A stretch of 64,000 bases of DNA from Streptomyces exfoliatus (GTDB lineage Bacteria; Actinomycetota; Actinomycetes; Streptomycetales; Streptomycetaceae): the NCBI RefSeq assembly GCF_000725545.1, contig NZ_JNZP01000008.1, positions 1 to 64,000 on the forward strand, written 5' to 3'. The translations under genes were made by a program, and so were the position numbers. The number at the start of each line of letters is the position of its first letter. The stretch's first letter is position 1. The notes under the pieces were generated by a model. The model was given only the letters and a program-made list of their open reading frames with translations, made no database searches and was not told the DNA's origin. Below, piece by piece: positions 1 through 8,197 of the stretch.

Positions 1-107
1 TCGCCGCCAAGGGCGCCCCCATCGCCGGCATCGGCGTCGCCGGCGCCCCCTCCGGCGACCTCGACGAGAAGTTCGCCCAGGCCGGCGTCGCCGCCCTCGG
101 CAAGTAG
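1..107 (+). CDS. GlcG/HbpS-type heme-binding protein, C-terminal fragment
   Basis: Only the last 34 codons lie in the window; the stop is TAG at 105-107. The visible tail is rich in Ala and Gly and carries GIGVAGAPSGDLDEKFAQAG, which fits the C-terminus of the GlcG/HbpS (DUF336) family. Those proteins end with an '(I/V)GVSGGxxxxDExxAxAG' pattern followed by a short Ala-Leu tail. HbpS of Streptomyces is an extracellular heme and iron sensor, while other members are cytoplasmic and of unknown role. A signal peptide cannot be judged because the start is outside the window. Confidence 0.7.
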   Translation, partial: AAKGAPIAGIGVAGAPSGDLDEKFAQAGVAALGK

Positions 108-139
108 TCCGGCGCTCGCGCCGTACGAGGACCGGTGCC

Positions 140-775
140 ATGAACGCGCTCGCCGACACGCTCCTGGCAGCCGCGGCCCGCGGGGACACCGAAGCCGTAC
201 GCGCGGCCCTCGCCGCGGGCGCCCGGGTCGACGCCCGCGACCGGCACCGGCGCACCCCGCTGCTGCGTGCCGCTCTGGGCGACCACGTCCCGGCCGCGCG
301 GGTGCTCCTCGCGGCGGGCGCGGACCCGAACGCACAGGACGACCGGTGCGACAGCCCCTGGCTGGTCACCGGTGTCACGGGGAGCGTCGCGATGATGCGG
401 ACCCTGCTTCCGGCGGGCCCGGATCTGCGGCTGACCGACCGATACGGGGGTACGGCCCTGATCCCCGCGGCGGAACGGGGCCACGTGGCGTACGTCCGGG
501 CCGTCCTCGCCGAGACCGCCATCGACGTGGACCACGTCAACCGGCTCGGCTGGACGGCCCTGCTGGAGGCGGTGATCCTCGGTTCGGGGGCCCGTCCGCA
601 CCAGGACGTCGTCGCCCTGCTGCTCGCCGCGGGCGCGGACCCGGGGCTCCCGGACCCCTACGGTCGCACCGCCCTGGACCACGCCGTCCGTCACGGCCTC
701 ACGGAGATCGCCGCGCTGCTCGCGGGAGCGGCGGGAGTGGCCCCTACCCCCGCGCCTGCGCGAGACCCCGGCTGA
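140..775 (+). CDS. Ankyrin-repeat protein
   Basis: The protein has 211 residues and is made almost wholly of ankyrin repeats. Repeated units read '(G)DTEAVRAALAAGA', 'RRTPLLRAALGDHVPAARVLLAAGADPNAQD', 'GGTALIPAAERGHVAYVRAVL' and 'GRTALDHAVRHGLTEIAALL'. About five repeats can be counted between residues 5 and 200. There is no signal peptide or membrane segment, so a cytoplasmic protein-binding role is likely; the partner is unknown. The ATG is preceded by GAGGA about 10 bases upstream. It lies 32 bases after the preceding stop. Its 3' end overlaps the convergent acyl-CoA dehydrogenase gene by 32 bases. Confidence 0.85.
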   Translation: MNALADTLLAAAARGDTEAVRAALAAGARVDARDRHRRTPLLRAALGDHVPAARVLLAAGADPNAQDDRCDSPWLVTGVTGSVAMMRTLLPAGPDLRLTDRYGGTALIPAAERGHVAYVRAVLAETAIDVDHVNRLGWTALLEAVILGSGARPHQDVVALLLAAGADPGLPDPYGRTALDHAVRHGLTEIAALLAGAAGVAPTPAPARDPG

Positions 776-1898
776 TGACCAGCCGCTGGATCTGGTTGGT
801 TCCCTCGAAGATCTGGGTGATCTTGGCCTCGCGCATGTAGCGCTCGACCGGGAAGTCGCGGGTGTAGCCGTAGCCGCCGAGGACCTGGACGGCGTCCGTG
901 GTGACCTTCATGGCCGTGTCGGTGGCGATGAGCTTGGCCGCGCTGGCCTGGCGGCTGAAGGGGCGGCCGAGGTCGCGGCGGCGGGCCGCGTCCAGGTAGG
1001 TGGCGCGGGCCGCGTCGACGGCGGCGGCCATGTCGGCGAGGAGGAAGCCGAGGCCTTGGTGGTCGACGATCCTGCGGCCGAAGGTGGTGCGCTCGTTGGC
1101 GTACGCGACGGCGGCGTCGAGGGCGGCCTGCGCGAGGCCGGTGGCGCAGGCGGCGATGCCGAGCCGGCCGCTGTCGAGGGCGCTGAACGCTATCTGGAGG
1201 CCCTGGCCCTCGCTGCCGACGAGCCGGTCGGCCTCCAGGAGGGCGCCGTCCCAGTAGGCGGAGGTGGTCGGGACGGCCTGGAGGCCCATCTTGCGCTCGG
1301 GGACGCCGAAGCTGAGGCCCTCGGTGGCGCCCGGGGCGAGGAAGCAGGAGATGCCGTGGCCGCCGGGCGCGGTACGGGCGAAGAGCGCGTAGAAGTCGGC
1401 CCTGCCGCCGTGGGTGATCCACGCCTTGGTGCCGGTGACGCGGTAGCCGCTGCCGTCGTCCTGGCGCTCGGCCTTGCAGCTGAGGGCGGCGGCGTCGGAG
1501 CCGGCCTGCGGCTCGGAGAGGCTGTAGCCGCCGATGGTCCGGCCCTCCAGCATCGCGGGCAGCCAGCGTTCCTTCTGCTCGGCGGTGCCGTAGGTGTGCA
1601 GCGGGTGGCAGGCCAGGGTGTGGACGCTGGTGGCGACGGCGACGGCGGCCCAGCGCGCGGCCAGCTCTTCGAGCACCTGGAGGTAGACCTCGTACGGCTG
1701 GCCTCCGCCGCCGTACTCCTCGGGGTACGGCAGGCCGAGGAGCCCGGCCTCGCCGAGGGTGGCGAAGAGCCCCTCGGGATAGGTCTCGGCGGCCTCGTAC
1801 TCGTCCACCCGGGGAGACAGCTCCTTGTCGGCGATCTCCCGGGTGAGGGCGATGAGGTCCGCCGCTTCGGGGGTGGGAAGCAGGCGGTCGACATCCAT
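744..1898 (-). CDS. Acyl-CoA dehydrogenase
   Basis: This is a 384-residue flavoprotein of the usual length for acyl-CoA dehydrogenases, which oxidise acyl-CoA to trans-2-enoyl-CoA and pass electrons to ETF. Signature 1, YSLSEPQAGSD, lies at about 124-134. Signature 2 runs from QVLGGYGYTRD near 335 to IFEGTNQIQ, whose Glu (about 365) is the catalytic base position of the short/medium-chain enzymes. The ATG at 1898 is chosen because the protein there starts like the family (MDVDRLL); the frame stays open upstream but that extension is non-conserved in character. It is divergent from a TetR-type regulator across 112 bases holding a palindrome, so repression by that regulator is likely. The acyl chain preference cannot be read from sequence. 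Confidence 0.93.
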   Translation of the reverse strand: MDVDRLLPTPEAADLIALTREIADKELSPRVDEYEAAETYPEGLFATLGEAGLLGLPYPEEYGGGGQPYEVYLQVLEELAARWAAVAVATSVHTLACHPLHTYGTAEQKERWLPAMLEGRTIGGYSLSEPQAGSDAAALSCKAERQDDGSGYRVTGTKAWITHGGRADFYALFARTAPGGHGISCFLAPGATEGLSFGVPERKMGLQAVPTTSAYWDGALLEADRLVGSEGQGLQIAFSALDSGRLGIAACATGLAQAALDAAVAYANERTTFGRRIVDHQGLGFLLADMAAAVDAARATYLDAARRRDLGRPFSRQASAAKLIATDTAMKVTTDAVQVLGGYGYTRDFPVERYMREAKITQIFEGTNQIQRLVISRGLAQARG

Positions 1899-1919
1899 GG
1901 CGACTCCAGCGCTCAAAGT

Positions 1920-1945
1920 GGTACTGGGGCGGGTACTGCAGTACC
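1920..1945. promoter_or_regulatory. Candidate TetR operator between acyl-CoA dehydrogenase and tetR genes
   Basis: A perfect 14-bp palindrome, GGTACTGCAGTACC, sits at 1932-1945, and an extra half site GGTACTG lies at 1920-1926. It is in the short divergent region upstream of both genes, where a TetR dimer would block both promoters. Assignment to the neighbouring regulator is inference from position and symmetry. Confidence 0.6.
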
Positions 1946-2010
1946 GGTTAGCGTAGCGCAGAAGGGTGCCGCCGTAACCCCCCGGAAAGCCGGCCTGGAA
2001 TACTGGCGGC

Positions 2011-2616
2011 GTGATCGAGACCTCAGCCACCGACGCCCCGAAGCTGACGGGCCGAGGAGCCGCGCGCCGCACCGCCCTCTTCGAGGAACTCGTCGCCCTC
2101 CTCGTCGGCGAGGGCTTCGCCCGGTTCACGCTCGACGATCTCGCCGCCCGCCTCCACTGCTCGAAGCGCACCCTGTACGGCCTGGCCGGAAGCAAGGAGC
2201 AGCTCGTCAGGGCGGCGGTCGTGCACTTCTTCCGGCGCGCCACGGCCCGCGTCGAGGCGGTCCTCGCCGCCGCGACCGACCCCGCCGAGCGGCTCGCCGC
2301 CTACCTGCGGGCGGTTTCGGCCGAGCTGGCGCCGGTGTCGCCACAGTTCTTCGACGACGTGGCCGCCTTCGAGCCGGCGGCGGAGGTGTACGAGCGCAAC
2401 ACGCGCGCGGCGGCCGGCCGGGTCCAGCAGCTCATCGAGGAGGGCGTGCGGGCGGGCGTCTTCCGCGAGGTGCACGTGACCTTCGCGGCCGACGTCATCT
2501 CCTCGGTGATGGTCCGCATCCAGCGGCGCCAGGTGGCCGCGGCGACCGGCCTCGCCGACGCGGAGGCGTACGACCAGCTGGCCGAGCTGCTGCTGAGCGG
2601 GCTCCGCAGGGCCTGA
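2011..2616 (+). CDS. TetR/AcrR-family transcriptional regulator
   Basis: The 201-residue protein has the usual TetR size. The N-terminal helix-turn-helix spans about residues 25-65 (EGFARFTLDDLAARLHCSKR followed by TLYGLAGSKEQLVRAAV), with the typical 'T-hhh-A-hhh-GVSKxTLYxYFxSKExL' layout, though the usual Tyr-Phe is replaced by Leu-Ala. The C-terminal region is all helical and ligand-binding. Translation starts at GTG 2011. It is divergent from an acyl-CoA dehydrogenase gene, so an acyl-CoA or fatty-acid effector is plausible but not shown. The likely operator is the palindrome at 1932-1945. Confidence 0.9.
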   Translation: MIETSATDAPKLTGRGAARRTALFEELVALLVGEGFARFTLDDLAARLHCSKRTLYGLAGSKEQLVRAAVVHFFRRATARVEAVLAAATDPAERLAAYLRAVSAELAPVSPQFFDDVAAFEPAAEVYERNTRAAAGRVQQLIEEGVRAGVFREVHVTFAADVISSVMVRIQRRQVAAATGLADAEAYDQLAELLLSGLRRA

Positions 2617-2760
2617 GGCGCCTCGGCGGGGGCGGGACGGCCGCGGCGCCGTCGGCAGGGACCCGATTGGCCGGTTTCCGCCCGCGTTCGATCACTCTGC
2701 GCAGGTGATCCACTACTGTGTGCGGCGCCAACGACCACCCCCACTCAGGGAGACCTCCGC

Positions 2761-3453
2761 GTGGAGCGCAGCCGTACCGCCCTCAGGATCCGTGCCGTCC
2801 TCGCCGCCATGGGCGTCACCGCCGCCCTCGCCGCGGCCCCCGCGGCACAGGCCGCCCCCGCCGAGCAGGCCGGGAAGCCCGCCTCCGCTCCCCCTGCCCC
2901 CTGCACCGGGGAGTTCGAGGGCGACAAGCGGCTCGGCCCGAAGTTCCTGCCGAAGAAGTGGCAGGAGCCGGTCGGCCCGCTGCTCAACCGCTACCACCGG
3001 ACCGGGAAGCTGTCCTCCGCCGACTTCCTGAAGAAGTACTGGGAGGGCCCCGCCGACACGGGCAGCTGGAAGTACCCGCCGAACGACGGCTTCGGCGAGG
3101 TCAACGGCACCGTCGACAAGGCGCCCGAGCTGCTGGCGGAGGGCGAGCGCCTGGACCGCTTCGGCTCCGAGTACGGCTCCTACCTGGCCCCGGCCGGTGA
3201 CGCCTACGCCAAGCGCGCGCTGCCCCCGCAGAACCTCAACACCCGGGACGCGGAATTCCCCTGCGACTACCACCTGTACGAGGTGACGCGGTCGTTCGTG
3301 GTCTGGGAGGGCTCCATCGCCCCCTGGTTCGAGCAGCCGGGCGGCGGCCGCCAGATCAAGCTGGACCCGGCCTTCCTGAACCCGGGCGAGGGCCAGCGGC
3401 TCAGCGTCAAGTGGCTGCTCGACAACGGCTACCTGGTGCGCGTCCCCGCGTGA
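2761..3453 (+). CDS. Secreted TNT-domain protein (NAD+ glycohydrolase fold)
   Basis: The 230-residue protein begins with a clear Sec signal peptide (RIRAVLAAMGVTAALAAAPA, cleavage near AQA-AP, about residue 31). A TNT domain (tuberculosis necrotizing toxin, DUF4237) fills roughly residues 105-215. Its landmarks are NDGFGEVNGTV, the Arg/Phe-Gly stretch LDRFGSEYGSYLAPAGD, KRALPPQNLN and WFEQPGGGRQIKLD. TNT domains hydrolyse NAD(P)+, and the Arg, RALPP and Gln positions correspond to family active-site positions. The start is GTG, with GGGAG upstream. The stop overlaps the start of the next small gene (GTGA at 3450-3453), so the two are translationally coupled. The role could be toxin or secreted NADase; activity is inferred from the family. 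Confidence 0.85.
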   Translation: MERSRTALRIRAVLAAMGVTAALAAAPAAQAAPAEQAGKPASAPPAPCTGEFEGDKRLGPKFLPKKWQEPVGPLLNRYHRTGKLSSADFLKKYWEGPADTGSWKYPPNDGFGEVNGTVDKAPELLAEGERLDRFGSEYGSYLAPAGDAYAKRALPPQNLNTRDAEFPCDYHLYEVTRSFVVWEGSIAPWFEQPGGGRQIKLDPAFLNPGEGQRLSVKWLLDNGYLVRVPA

Positions 3454-3692
3454 CGGACCGCCGCGCGCTGGAACGGGCACTCCGGGAGGCCGGAGTGCCC
3501 GAGGCGTACTACTGGATCGAGGGCGTCCACGAACCGGCGCCCACCCCGCCCGACTTCGTCTATCTGCGGACGCGGCCGGGCGGGTCCGGCTGGGAGACCG
3601 GGGTGTACGAGCGGGGCGGGTACGAGCCGGTCGCCACGCACGCCACCGAGGCCGGCGCCTGCGTCCACCTCAGGACGCTCCTGGGCGTGTAG
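3450..3692 (+). CDS. Small protein coupled to the TNT protein (possible immunity or partner protein)
   Basis: This 80-residue, slightly acidic protein has no signal peptide or membrane segment, so it should stay in the cytoplasm while its partner is exported. The start GTG at 3450 overlaps the stop of the TNT gene (GTGA), which explains the choice over the in-frame GTG-less stretch upstream. It is rich in aromatic and Gly residues (EAYYWIEGVHEPAP, GGSGWETGVYERGGYEP) and I recognise no family. An obligatory coupled neighbour of a TNT enzyme could be an immunity factor, but the known mycobacterial factor IFT is much larger, so this remains inference. Confidence 0.75.
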   Translation: MTDRRALERALREAGVPEAYYWIEGVHEPAPTPPDFVYLRTRPGGSGWETGVYERGGYEPVATHATEAGACVHLRTLLGV

Positions 3693-3804
3693 GGCCGGCA
3701 GTTGCGGCGACGCAATTCAGGGTGTGGGCTAAGCCGCGGGAGAAGGGCGGCCAAGGTCCGGACAGCGGTATGTTGCGGTCAGGACTACTTCACCTGGGGG
3801 CCGA

Positions 3805-5115
3805 GTGACCATGCGGAACGGCCGCACCGTGCGTGACCTGCGACGCGAGAACCGCACCGCCGTCCTCCAGCGTCTCTACTTCGACGGGCCGCTGAGCCGC
3901 TTCTCCCTCGGCCCCGCCACCGGCCTCAGCTCCGGCTCCGTCAGCAACGTGGTCGCGGAACTCGTCGCGGAGGGCCTGGTCGAGGAGGCGGGCAGCGTCG
4001 ACTCGGCCGGCGGGCGCCCCCGCACCCTGCTCCGGATCACCCCCGGCAGCGGCTGCATGATCGGCGTCGACGTCGGCGAGACCAGGGTGAGGATCGAGCT
4101 CTTCGACCTCACCCTCACCGAACTCGCGCGCACGGAGCGCCCCTTGGCGGTCGACAGCCCCCATCCTCACGACCGGTACGAGGTCGGCGTCGTCGTCGGC
4201 CACATACGGGAGGGCATCGCGGAGGTGCTGCGGTCCGCCGGTGTGTCCGCCGAACGGCTCCTCGGCGTCGGCGTCGGCGTCCCCGGCATCGTGGCGCGCA
4301 CCGCCGAGGACGGCGCGGTCGTGCACGGCCAGACCATCGGCTGGGACGGCGTCCCCCTGGAACGGCTGCTGCGGGAGAGCGTGGAGCTGCCGGCCGCCGT
4401 GCCGTACTGGATCGACAACGGCGCCAAGACCCTCGGCCAGGCCGAGATGTGGTTCGGCTCCGGCCGGGGCGCGCGCAGCGCCGTGGTCGTGCTCTTCGGC
4501 TCCGGCGTGGGCGCCTGTGTGGTCACGGACCCGCTGGGTCCCGGCCGGGCGATCGAGTGGGGGCATCTGACGGTACGGGTCCGGGGCCGCCGCTGCCGCT
4601 GCGGAGCCCGGGGCTGCCTGGAGGCGTACGCGGGCGCGGAGGCGCTCCTCGATCGGTGGCGGGAGGCGGGCGGGCGTCCCCCGGCGGGCGCGGACGAGGA
4701 GACGGCCCTGACGGCGATGCTGGCCGCCGCGTACCCGGCGGCCCCGGGAACGGACCCCGACGCGACGGCGCTGGCCGTCCTGGAGGAGACGGCCGAGTAC
4801 CTGGGCGCCGGCTTCGCCGACCTGATCAACCTCTTCCAGCCCGAGCGCATCCTCGTCGGCGGTTGGGCGGGCCTCCAGCTCGGCGCGCGCTTCCTGGAGA
4901 CGGTGAAGGGCTACGCGAAGGAGTACGCCCTCGCGTACCCGGCGGCCCGGGTCGCCATCGACATGGGCACGCTCGGCCCCGACGCGGTCACGGTCGGCGC
5001 GGCGATCCTGCCCCTGGCGGACTTCTTCGCCCGCGGCGGCCGCCGCGCGGAGACGGATCCCCCCGAGGAACAGCCGGCCTGGGCGTCGACGCTACGGGGC
5101 AGAACGGCGCACTGA
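3805..5115 (+). CDS. ROK-family transcriptional regulator (XylR/NagC type)
   Basis: The 436-residue protein has a winged helix at residues 1-80 (LSRFSLGPATGLSSGSVSNV) and a ROK sugar-kinase-like domain after it. Landmarks are VDVGETRVRIELFDL, the GVGVGVPGIV loop, EWGHLTV with the conserved His, and the zinc cluster CRCGARGCLEAYAG near 263-276 (C-x-C-x4-C). Such proteins repress sugar utilisation genes and release DNA when a sugar binds. The start is GTG at 3805; ATG at 3811 is an alternative two codons later. GGGGG lies just upstream. It has no sugar genes next to it, so its target is unknown. The C-terminal 30 residues (FFARGGRRAETDPPEEQPAW) look disordered. Confidence 0.9.
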   Translation: MTMRNGRTVRDLRRENRTAVLQRLYFDGPLSRFSLGPATGLSSGSVSNVVAELVAEGLVEEAGSVDSAGGRPRTLLRITPGSGCMIGVDVGETRVRIELFDLTLTELARTERPLAVDSPHPHDRYEVGVVVGHIREGIAEVLRSAGVSAERLLGVGVGVPGIVARTAEDGAVVHGQTIGWDGVPLERLLRESVELPAAVPYWIDNGAKTLGQAEMWFGSGRGARSAVVVLFGSGVGACVVTDPLGPGRAIEWGHLTVRVRGRRCRCGARGCLEAYAGAEALLDRWREAGGRPPAGADEETALTAMLAAAYPAAPGTDPDATALAVLEETAEYLGAGFADLINLFQPERILVGGWAGLQLGARFLETVKGYAKEYALAYPAARVAIDMGTLGPDAVTVGAAILPLADFFARGGRRAETDPPEEQPAWASTLRGRTAH

Positions 5116-5238
5116 GCTTGTCTTCGGCCCGCCACTTCTCTCCGCCCTTCGGACGGAGCGAGCGCGCGGAACGGCCCCGCCCTCGCGATCAGTCCGGAGC
5201 TCGACACCGACGTGGCAAGGGGGCGGGGGGCGGCCTCG

Positions 5239-6375
5239 CTACGCCACGGAGCCTATGCGGCCGTCCGGTTCGCGGGGCACGTCGTGGTGGATCGGGGTGT
5301 GGGCGCCCGTGAGGGAGGCGCCGCTGCCGCCGCGGCGGTTCGCGACGATCTCCGCGCCGATCGACAGGGCGGTCTCCTCGGGCGTCCGGGCGCCGAGGTC
5401 GAGGCCGATCGGGGAGCGCAGCCTGGCGAGTTCGAGTTCGGTGACGCCGACCCCGCGGAGGCGCTCGTTGCGGTCCTCGTGGGTACGGCGGGAGCCCATC
5501 GCGCCGACGTAGGCGACGGGAAGCTTCAGGGCGGCCTGGAGGAGGGGCACGTCGAACTTGGCGTCGTGCGTGAGGACGCAGAGGACGGTACGGCCGTCCA
5601 CCTCCGTCGACTCCAGGTAGCGGTGGGGCCATTCGACGACGATCTCGTCGGCCTCGGGGAAGCGGGCCGGCGTCGCGAAGACGGGCCGCGCGTCGCAGAC
5701 GGTGACGTGGTAGCCGAGGAACTTGCCGACCCGGACGAGGGCGGCGGCGAAGTCGATGGCGCCGAAGACGATCATGCGGGGGGCGGGGACGGAGGACTCG
5801 ACCAGGAGCGTCAGCGGCTGCCCGCAGCGGCTGCCGTCCTCACCGATCTCCACGGTGCCGGTGCGGCCCGCGTCGAGCATCGCGCGGGCCTCGCCCGCGG
5901 CGGTGCGGTCCAGCTCGGGGTGGCCGCCGAGCACCCCCTCGTACGAGCCGTCGGGGCGGACCAGGAGGGCCCGGCCCATGAGTTCCTCGGGTCCGGCGGT
6001 GATCCGGGCCAGGGCGGCGGCCTCCCCCGTGGCGGCGGCCGCGACCGCGGCGGGGAAGACCCCGCCGCGGACCGGGGTGACGAGGATGTCGATGACGCCG
6101 CCGCAGGTCAGGCCGACCGCGAAGGCGTCCTCGTCGCTGTAGCCGAAGCGCTCGACGACGGTCCTGCCGTCTTCGAGGGCCTGCACGCACAGGTCGTACA
6201 CCGCCCCCTCCACACACCCTCCGGAGACCGAGCCGATGGCCGTGCCCTCGCTGTCGACGGCGAGTGCGGCTCCCGGCTGCCGGGGCGCGCTGCCGCCGAC
6301 GGCCACCACGGTGGCGACGGCGAAGACGCGTCCCTGCTCGACCCACCGGTGCAGCTCTTCGGCGATGTCCAGCAT
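5239..6375 (-). CDS. xdhC: XdhC/CoxI-family molybdenum-enzyme maturation protein
   Basis: The 378-residue protein has an N-terminal XdhC/CoxI domain (VATVVAVGGSAPRQPGAALA and SVSGGCVEGAVYD, Cys in the GGC motif) and a C-terminal Rossmann domain (RMIVFGAIDFAAALVRVGK, THDAKFD, AYVGAMGSRRTHEDR). XdhC proteins bind molybdenum cofactor, promote its sulfuration and insert it into xanthine dehydrogenase. It lies 45 bases downstream of the purine permease gene on the same strand, in a cluster with the three xanthine dehydrogenase subunits, which fits that role. The last 35 residues are polar and probably disordered. It is convergent with the ROK gene. Confidence 0.92.
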   Translation of the reverse strand: MLDIAEELHRWVEQGRVFAVATVVAVGGSAPRQPGAALAVDSEGTAIGSVSGGCVEGAVYDLCVQALEDGRTVVERFGYSDEDAFAVGLTCGGVIDILVTPVRGGVFPAAVAAAATGEAAALARITAGPEELMGRALLVRPDGSYEGVLGGHPELDRTAAGEARAMLDAGRTGTVEIGEDGSRCGQPLTLLVESSVPAPRMIVFGAIDFAAALVRVGKFLGYHVTVCDARPVFATPARFPEADEIVVEWPHRYLESTEVDGRTVLCVLTHDAKFDVPLLQAALKLPVAYVGAMGSRRTHEDRNERLRGVGVTELELARLRSPIGLDLGARTPEETALSIGAEIVANRRGGSGASLTGAHTPIHHDVPREPDGRIGSVA

Positions 6376-6420
6376 CTCGGTTCTCCTCTGGAAGGTGTGG
6401 GGAGGGCGGCGGTGTCGGCG

Positions 6421-7896
6421 TCAGCCGACGCCGAGCCAGCTCTCGAGCGGGTGGATCGCGAAGTACACGACGAAGATCGCGGTGAGGCCCCACATGAAGG
6501 CTCCCACCTCGCGGGCCTTGCCCTGCGCCACCTTGATGACGGCGTAGGAGATGACACCGGCCGCGACACCCGTGGTGATGGTGTAGGTGAACGGCATCAG
6601 GACCACGGTGAGGAACACCGGGATCGCCACGGAGCGGTCGCTCCAGTCGACGTGCTTGGCGTTCTGCATCATCATCGCGCCGATGACGACCAGGGCGGCG
6701 GAGGCGACCTCGGCCGGCACGATCGCGGTGAGCGGGGTGAAGAAGAGGCAGGCCGCGAAGAAGGCGCCGGTGACGACGGAGGAGAGGCCCGTGCGGGCGC
6801 CCTCGCCCACGCCCGTGGCGGACTCGACGAAGACGGTCTGGCCGGAGCCGCCGCCCACGCCGCCGATGACGCCGCCGGCGCCGTCGATGAACAGGGCCTT
6901 GGACAGGCCCGGCATGCGGCCCTTGTCGTCGGCGAGGTTGGCCTCGGAGCCGACACCGATGATGGTGGCCATGGCGTCGAAGAAGCCGGCGAGGACCAGG
7001 GTGAAGACGATCATGGTGATCGTGATGTAGCCGACGTCGCCCCAGCCGCTGAAGGACACTTCGCCGATGAGCGAGAAGTCCGGTGCGGAGACGGCGCTCC
7101 CGTTGAGCTCCGGCGGACCGGAGAACCAGGCGCCGGCGCCCTTGGCCGGGATGTCGGCGACCGCGTTGACGATCATGGCGATGACCGTGCCCGCGACGAT
7201 GCCGATGAGGATGGCGCCGGGGATGTTCCGGGCCTGCAGCGCGAAGATGAGCAGCAGGGTGACGGCGAAGATCAGGACGGGCCAGCCCATGAGCTCACCG
7301 GCCGGGCCGAGGGAGACGGGACCGCCGCCCGGGGCGGGGTTCTCGTGCACGAAGCCGGCCTTGACGAAGCCGATGATCGCGATGAAGAGGCCGATGCCGA
7401 TGGTGATCGCGTGCTTGATCGCCAGCGGGATCGCGTTCATGATCATCTCGCGGAGGCCGGTGACCACCAGGAGACAGATGATCACGCCGTAGGCCACGCA
7501 CATGGCCATCGCCTGCGGCCAGGTCATGACGGCGATGACCTGCGAGGAGAGCACGCCGGAGACGCTGAGTCCCGCCGCGAGGGCGAGCGGGACCTTGCCC
7601 CAGAAGCCCATCAGGAGAGTGGTCACCGCGGCGGCGAGCGCGGTCGCGGTGATGAGGGCGGGCTGGCTGAGGACGTTGCCGGCCACATCCTTGCCGCCGA
7701 GGATCAGGGGGTTGAGCAGGAGAATGTACGCCATCGCCATGAAGGTGGTGACGCCGCCGCGGATCTCCGTCGCGACGGTGGATCCTCTCTCCGAGATGTG
7801 AAAGTACCGGTCGAGCCAAGAGCGGCCGGCGGGGACGTTGGAGCCGGAGCCCGCGTCCTCCGAAGCGGTCTTGGGCTCCACAGACGACTGGGTCAT
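6421..7896 (-). CDS. NCS2-family purine permease (AzgA/PbuG type)
   Basis: The 491-residue membrane protein has about 12-14 hydrophobic segments. It carries the AzgA-branch start of domain one (GGVTTFMAMAYILLLNPLIL) and the later motif GSGQTVFVESATGVGEGART, typical of adenine/guanine/hypoxanthine transporters rather than the uracil/xanthine branch. ATG 7896 is chosen because GGGAG lies about 8 bases upstream; a TTG five codons earlier is less likely. It stands between the xanthine dehydrogenase subunits and xdhC, so it probably imports the purine base that the dehydrogenase oxidises. Exact substrate is inferred. Confidence 0.9.
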   Translation of the reverse strand: MTQSSVEPKTASEDAGSGSNVPAGRSWLDRYFHISERGSTVATEIRGGVTTFMAMAYILLLNPLILGGKDVAGNVLSQPALITATALAAAVTTLLMGFWGKVPLALAAGLSVSGVLSSQVIAVMTWPQAMAMCVAYGVIICLLVVTGLREMIMNAIPLAIKHAITIGIGLFIAIIGFVKAGFVHENPAPGGGPVSLGPAGELMGWPVLIFAVTLLLIFALQARNIPGAILIGIVAGTVIAMIVNAVADIPAKGAGAWFSGPPELNGSAVSAPDFSLIGEVSFSGWGDVGYITITMIVFTLVLAGFFDAMATIIGVGSEANLADDKGRMPGLSKALFIDGAGGVIGGVGGGSGQTVFVESATGVGEGARTGLSSVVTGAFFAACLFFTPLTAIVPAEVASAALVVIGAMMMQNAKHVDWSDRSVAIPVFLTVVLMPFTYTITTGVAAGVISYAVIKVAQGKAREVGAFMWGLTAIFVVYFAIHPLESWLGVG

Positions 7897-8197
7897 GGGG
7901 CCTACTCCCAAGGTTCAAAGGGGCACCCGCATCAGACTTCGAAGGACTCTGATCTGGTTGAAGTTGCGGGATTTGGGATGCTGCGTGGGCTGCACGACCC
8001 GGGGGACGGCCCGAGACGAACGAAGTGAATCGGTACTGCGGTGCTGCTGGTACTGACGGGTGGTGCTGGTGGTGCTGGTGTTACCGGTGGTGCTGGCGCT
8101 ACCGGGAGCGGCCGGTGGCGCGGGGGGTTACTCCGGGCGGTGCGGGCTGGGGGGAAGTGTGACGTTCCTGGGGAGGCACGTACCGCCCGGAGAGTTC
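7897..8197. other. 301-base non-coding region upstream of the purine permease
   Basis: No convincing gene is seen. It holds a low-complexity stretch of GGTGGTGCTG-type repeats at 8041-8100 and an inverted repeat with arms ATCAGA (7931-7936) and TCTGAT (7948-7953) around a CTTCGAAG core. The inverted repeat is 35 bases upstream of the permease start and could be an operator or promoter-proximal hairpin. The region's size suggests the permease-xdhC pair has its own promoter. Confidence 0.5.
8041..8100. repeat. Low-complexity GGTGGTGCTG repeat
   Basis: Three imperfect copies of GGTGGTGCTG occur at 8060-8095 within a GGT/GCT-rich stretch. It lies in non-coding DNA between the molybdopterin subunit and permease genes. 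No function is evident. Confidence 0.5.

Noticed and set aside
744..2243. Extension of the acyl-CoA dehydrogenase frame upstream of 1898
   Set aside because: The upstream residues are Arg/Ser/Pro-rich and cover the operator and divergent regulator start, so the ATG at 1898 is preferred.
1056..2708. Long plus-strand frame over the acyl-CoA dehydrogenase and TetR genes
   Set aside because: It has no domain, is Gly/Ala/Arg-rich, and is antisense or out of frame to two well-supported genes.
5116..5238. Terminator between the ROK and xdhC genes
   Set aside because: Only short arms CTCCG (5140-5144) and CGGAG (5154-5158) are seen, too weak to list.
5212..8028. A 938-codon frame antisense to xdhC and the permease
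   Set aside because: Its composition (Asp/Glu/Gly/His runs) is typical of reverse-frame reading of GC-rich genes, and the minus strand encodes clear enzymes there.
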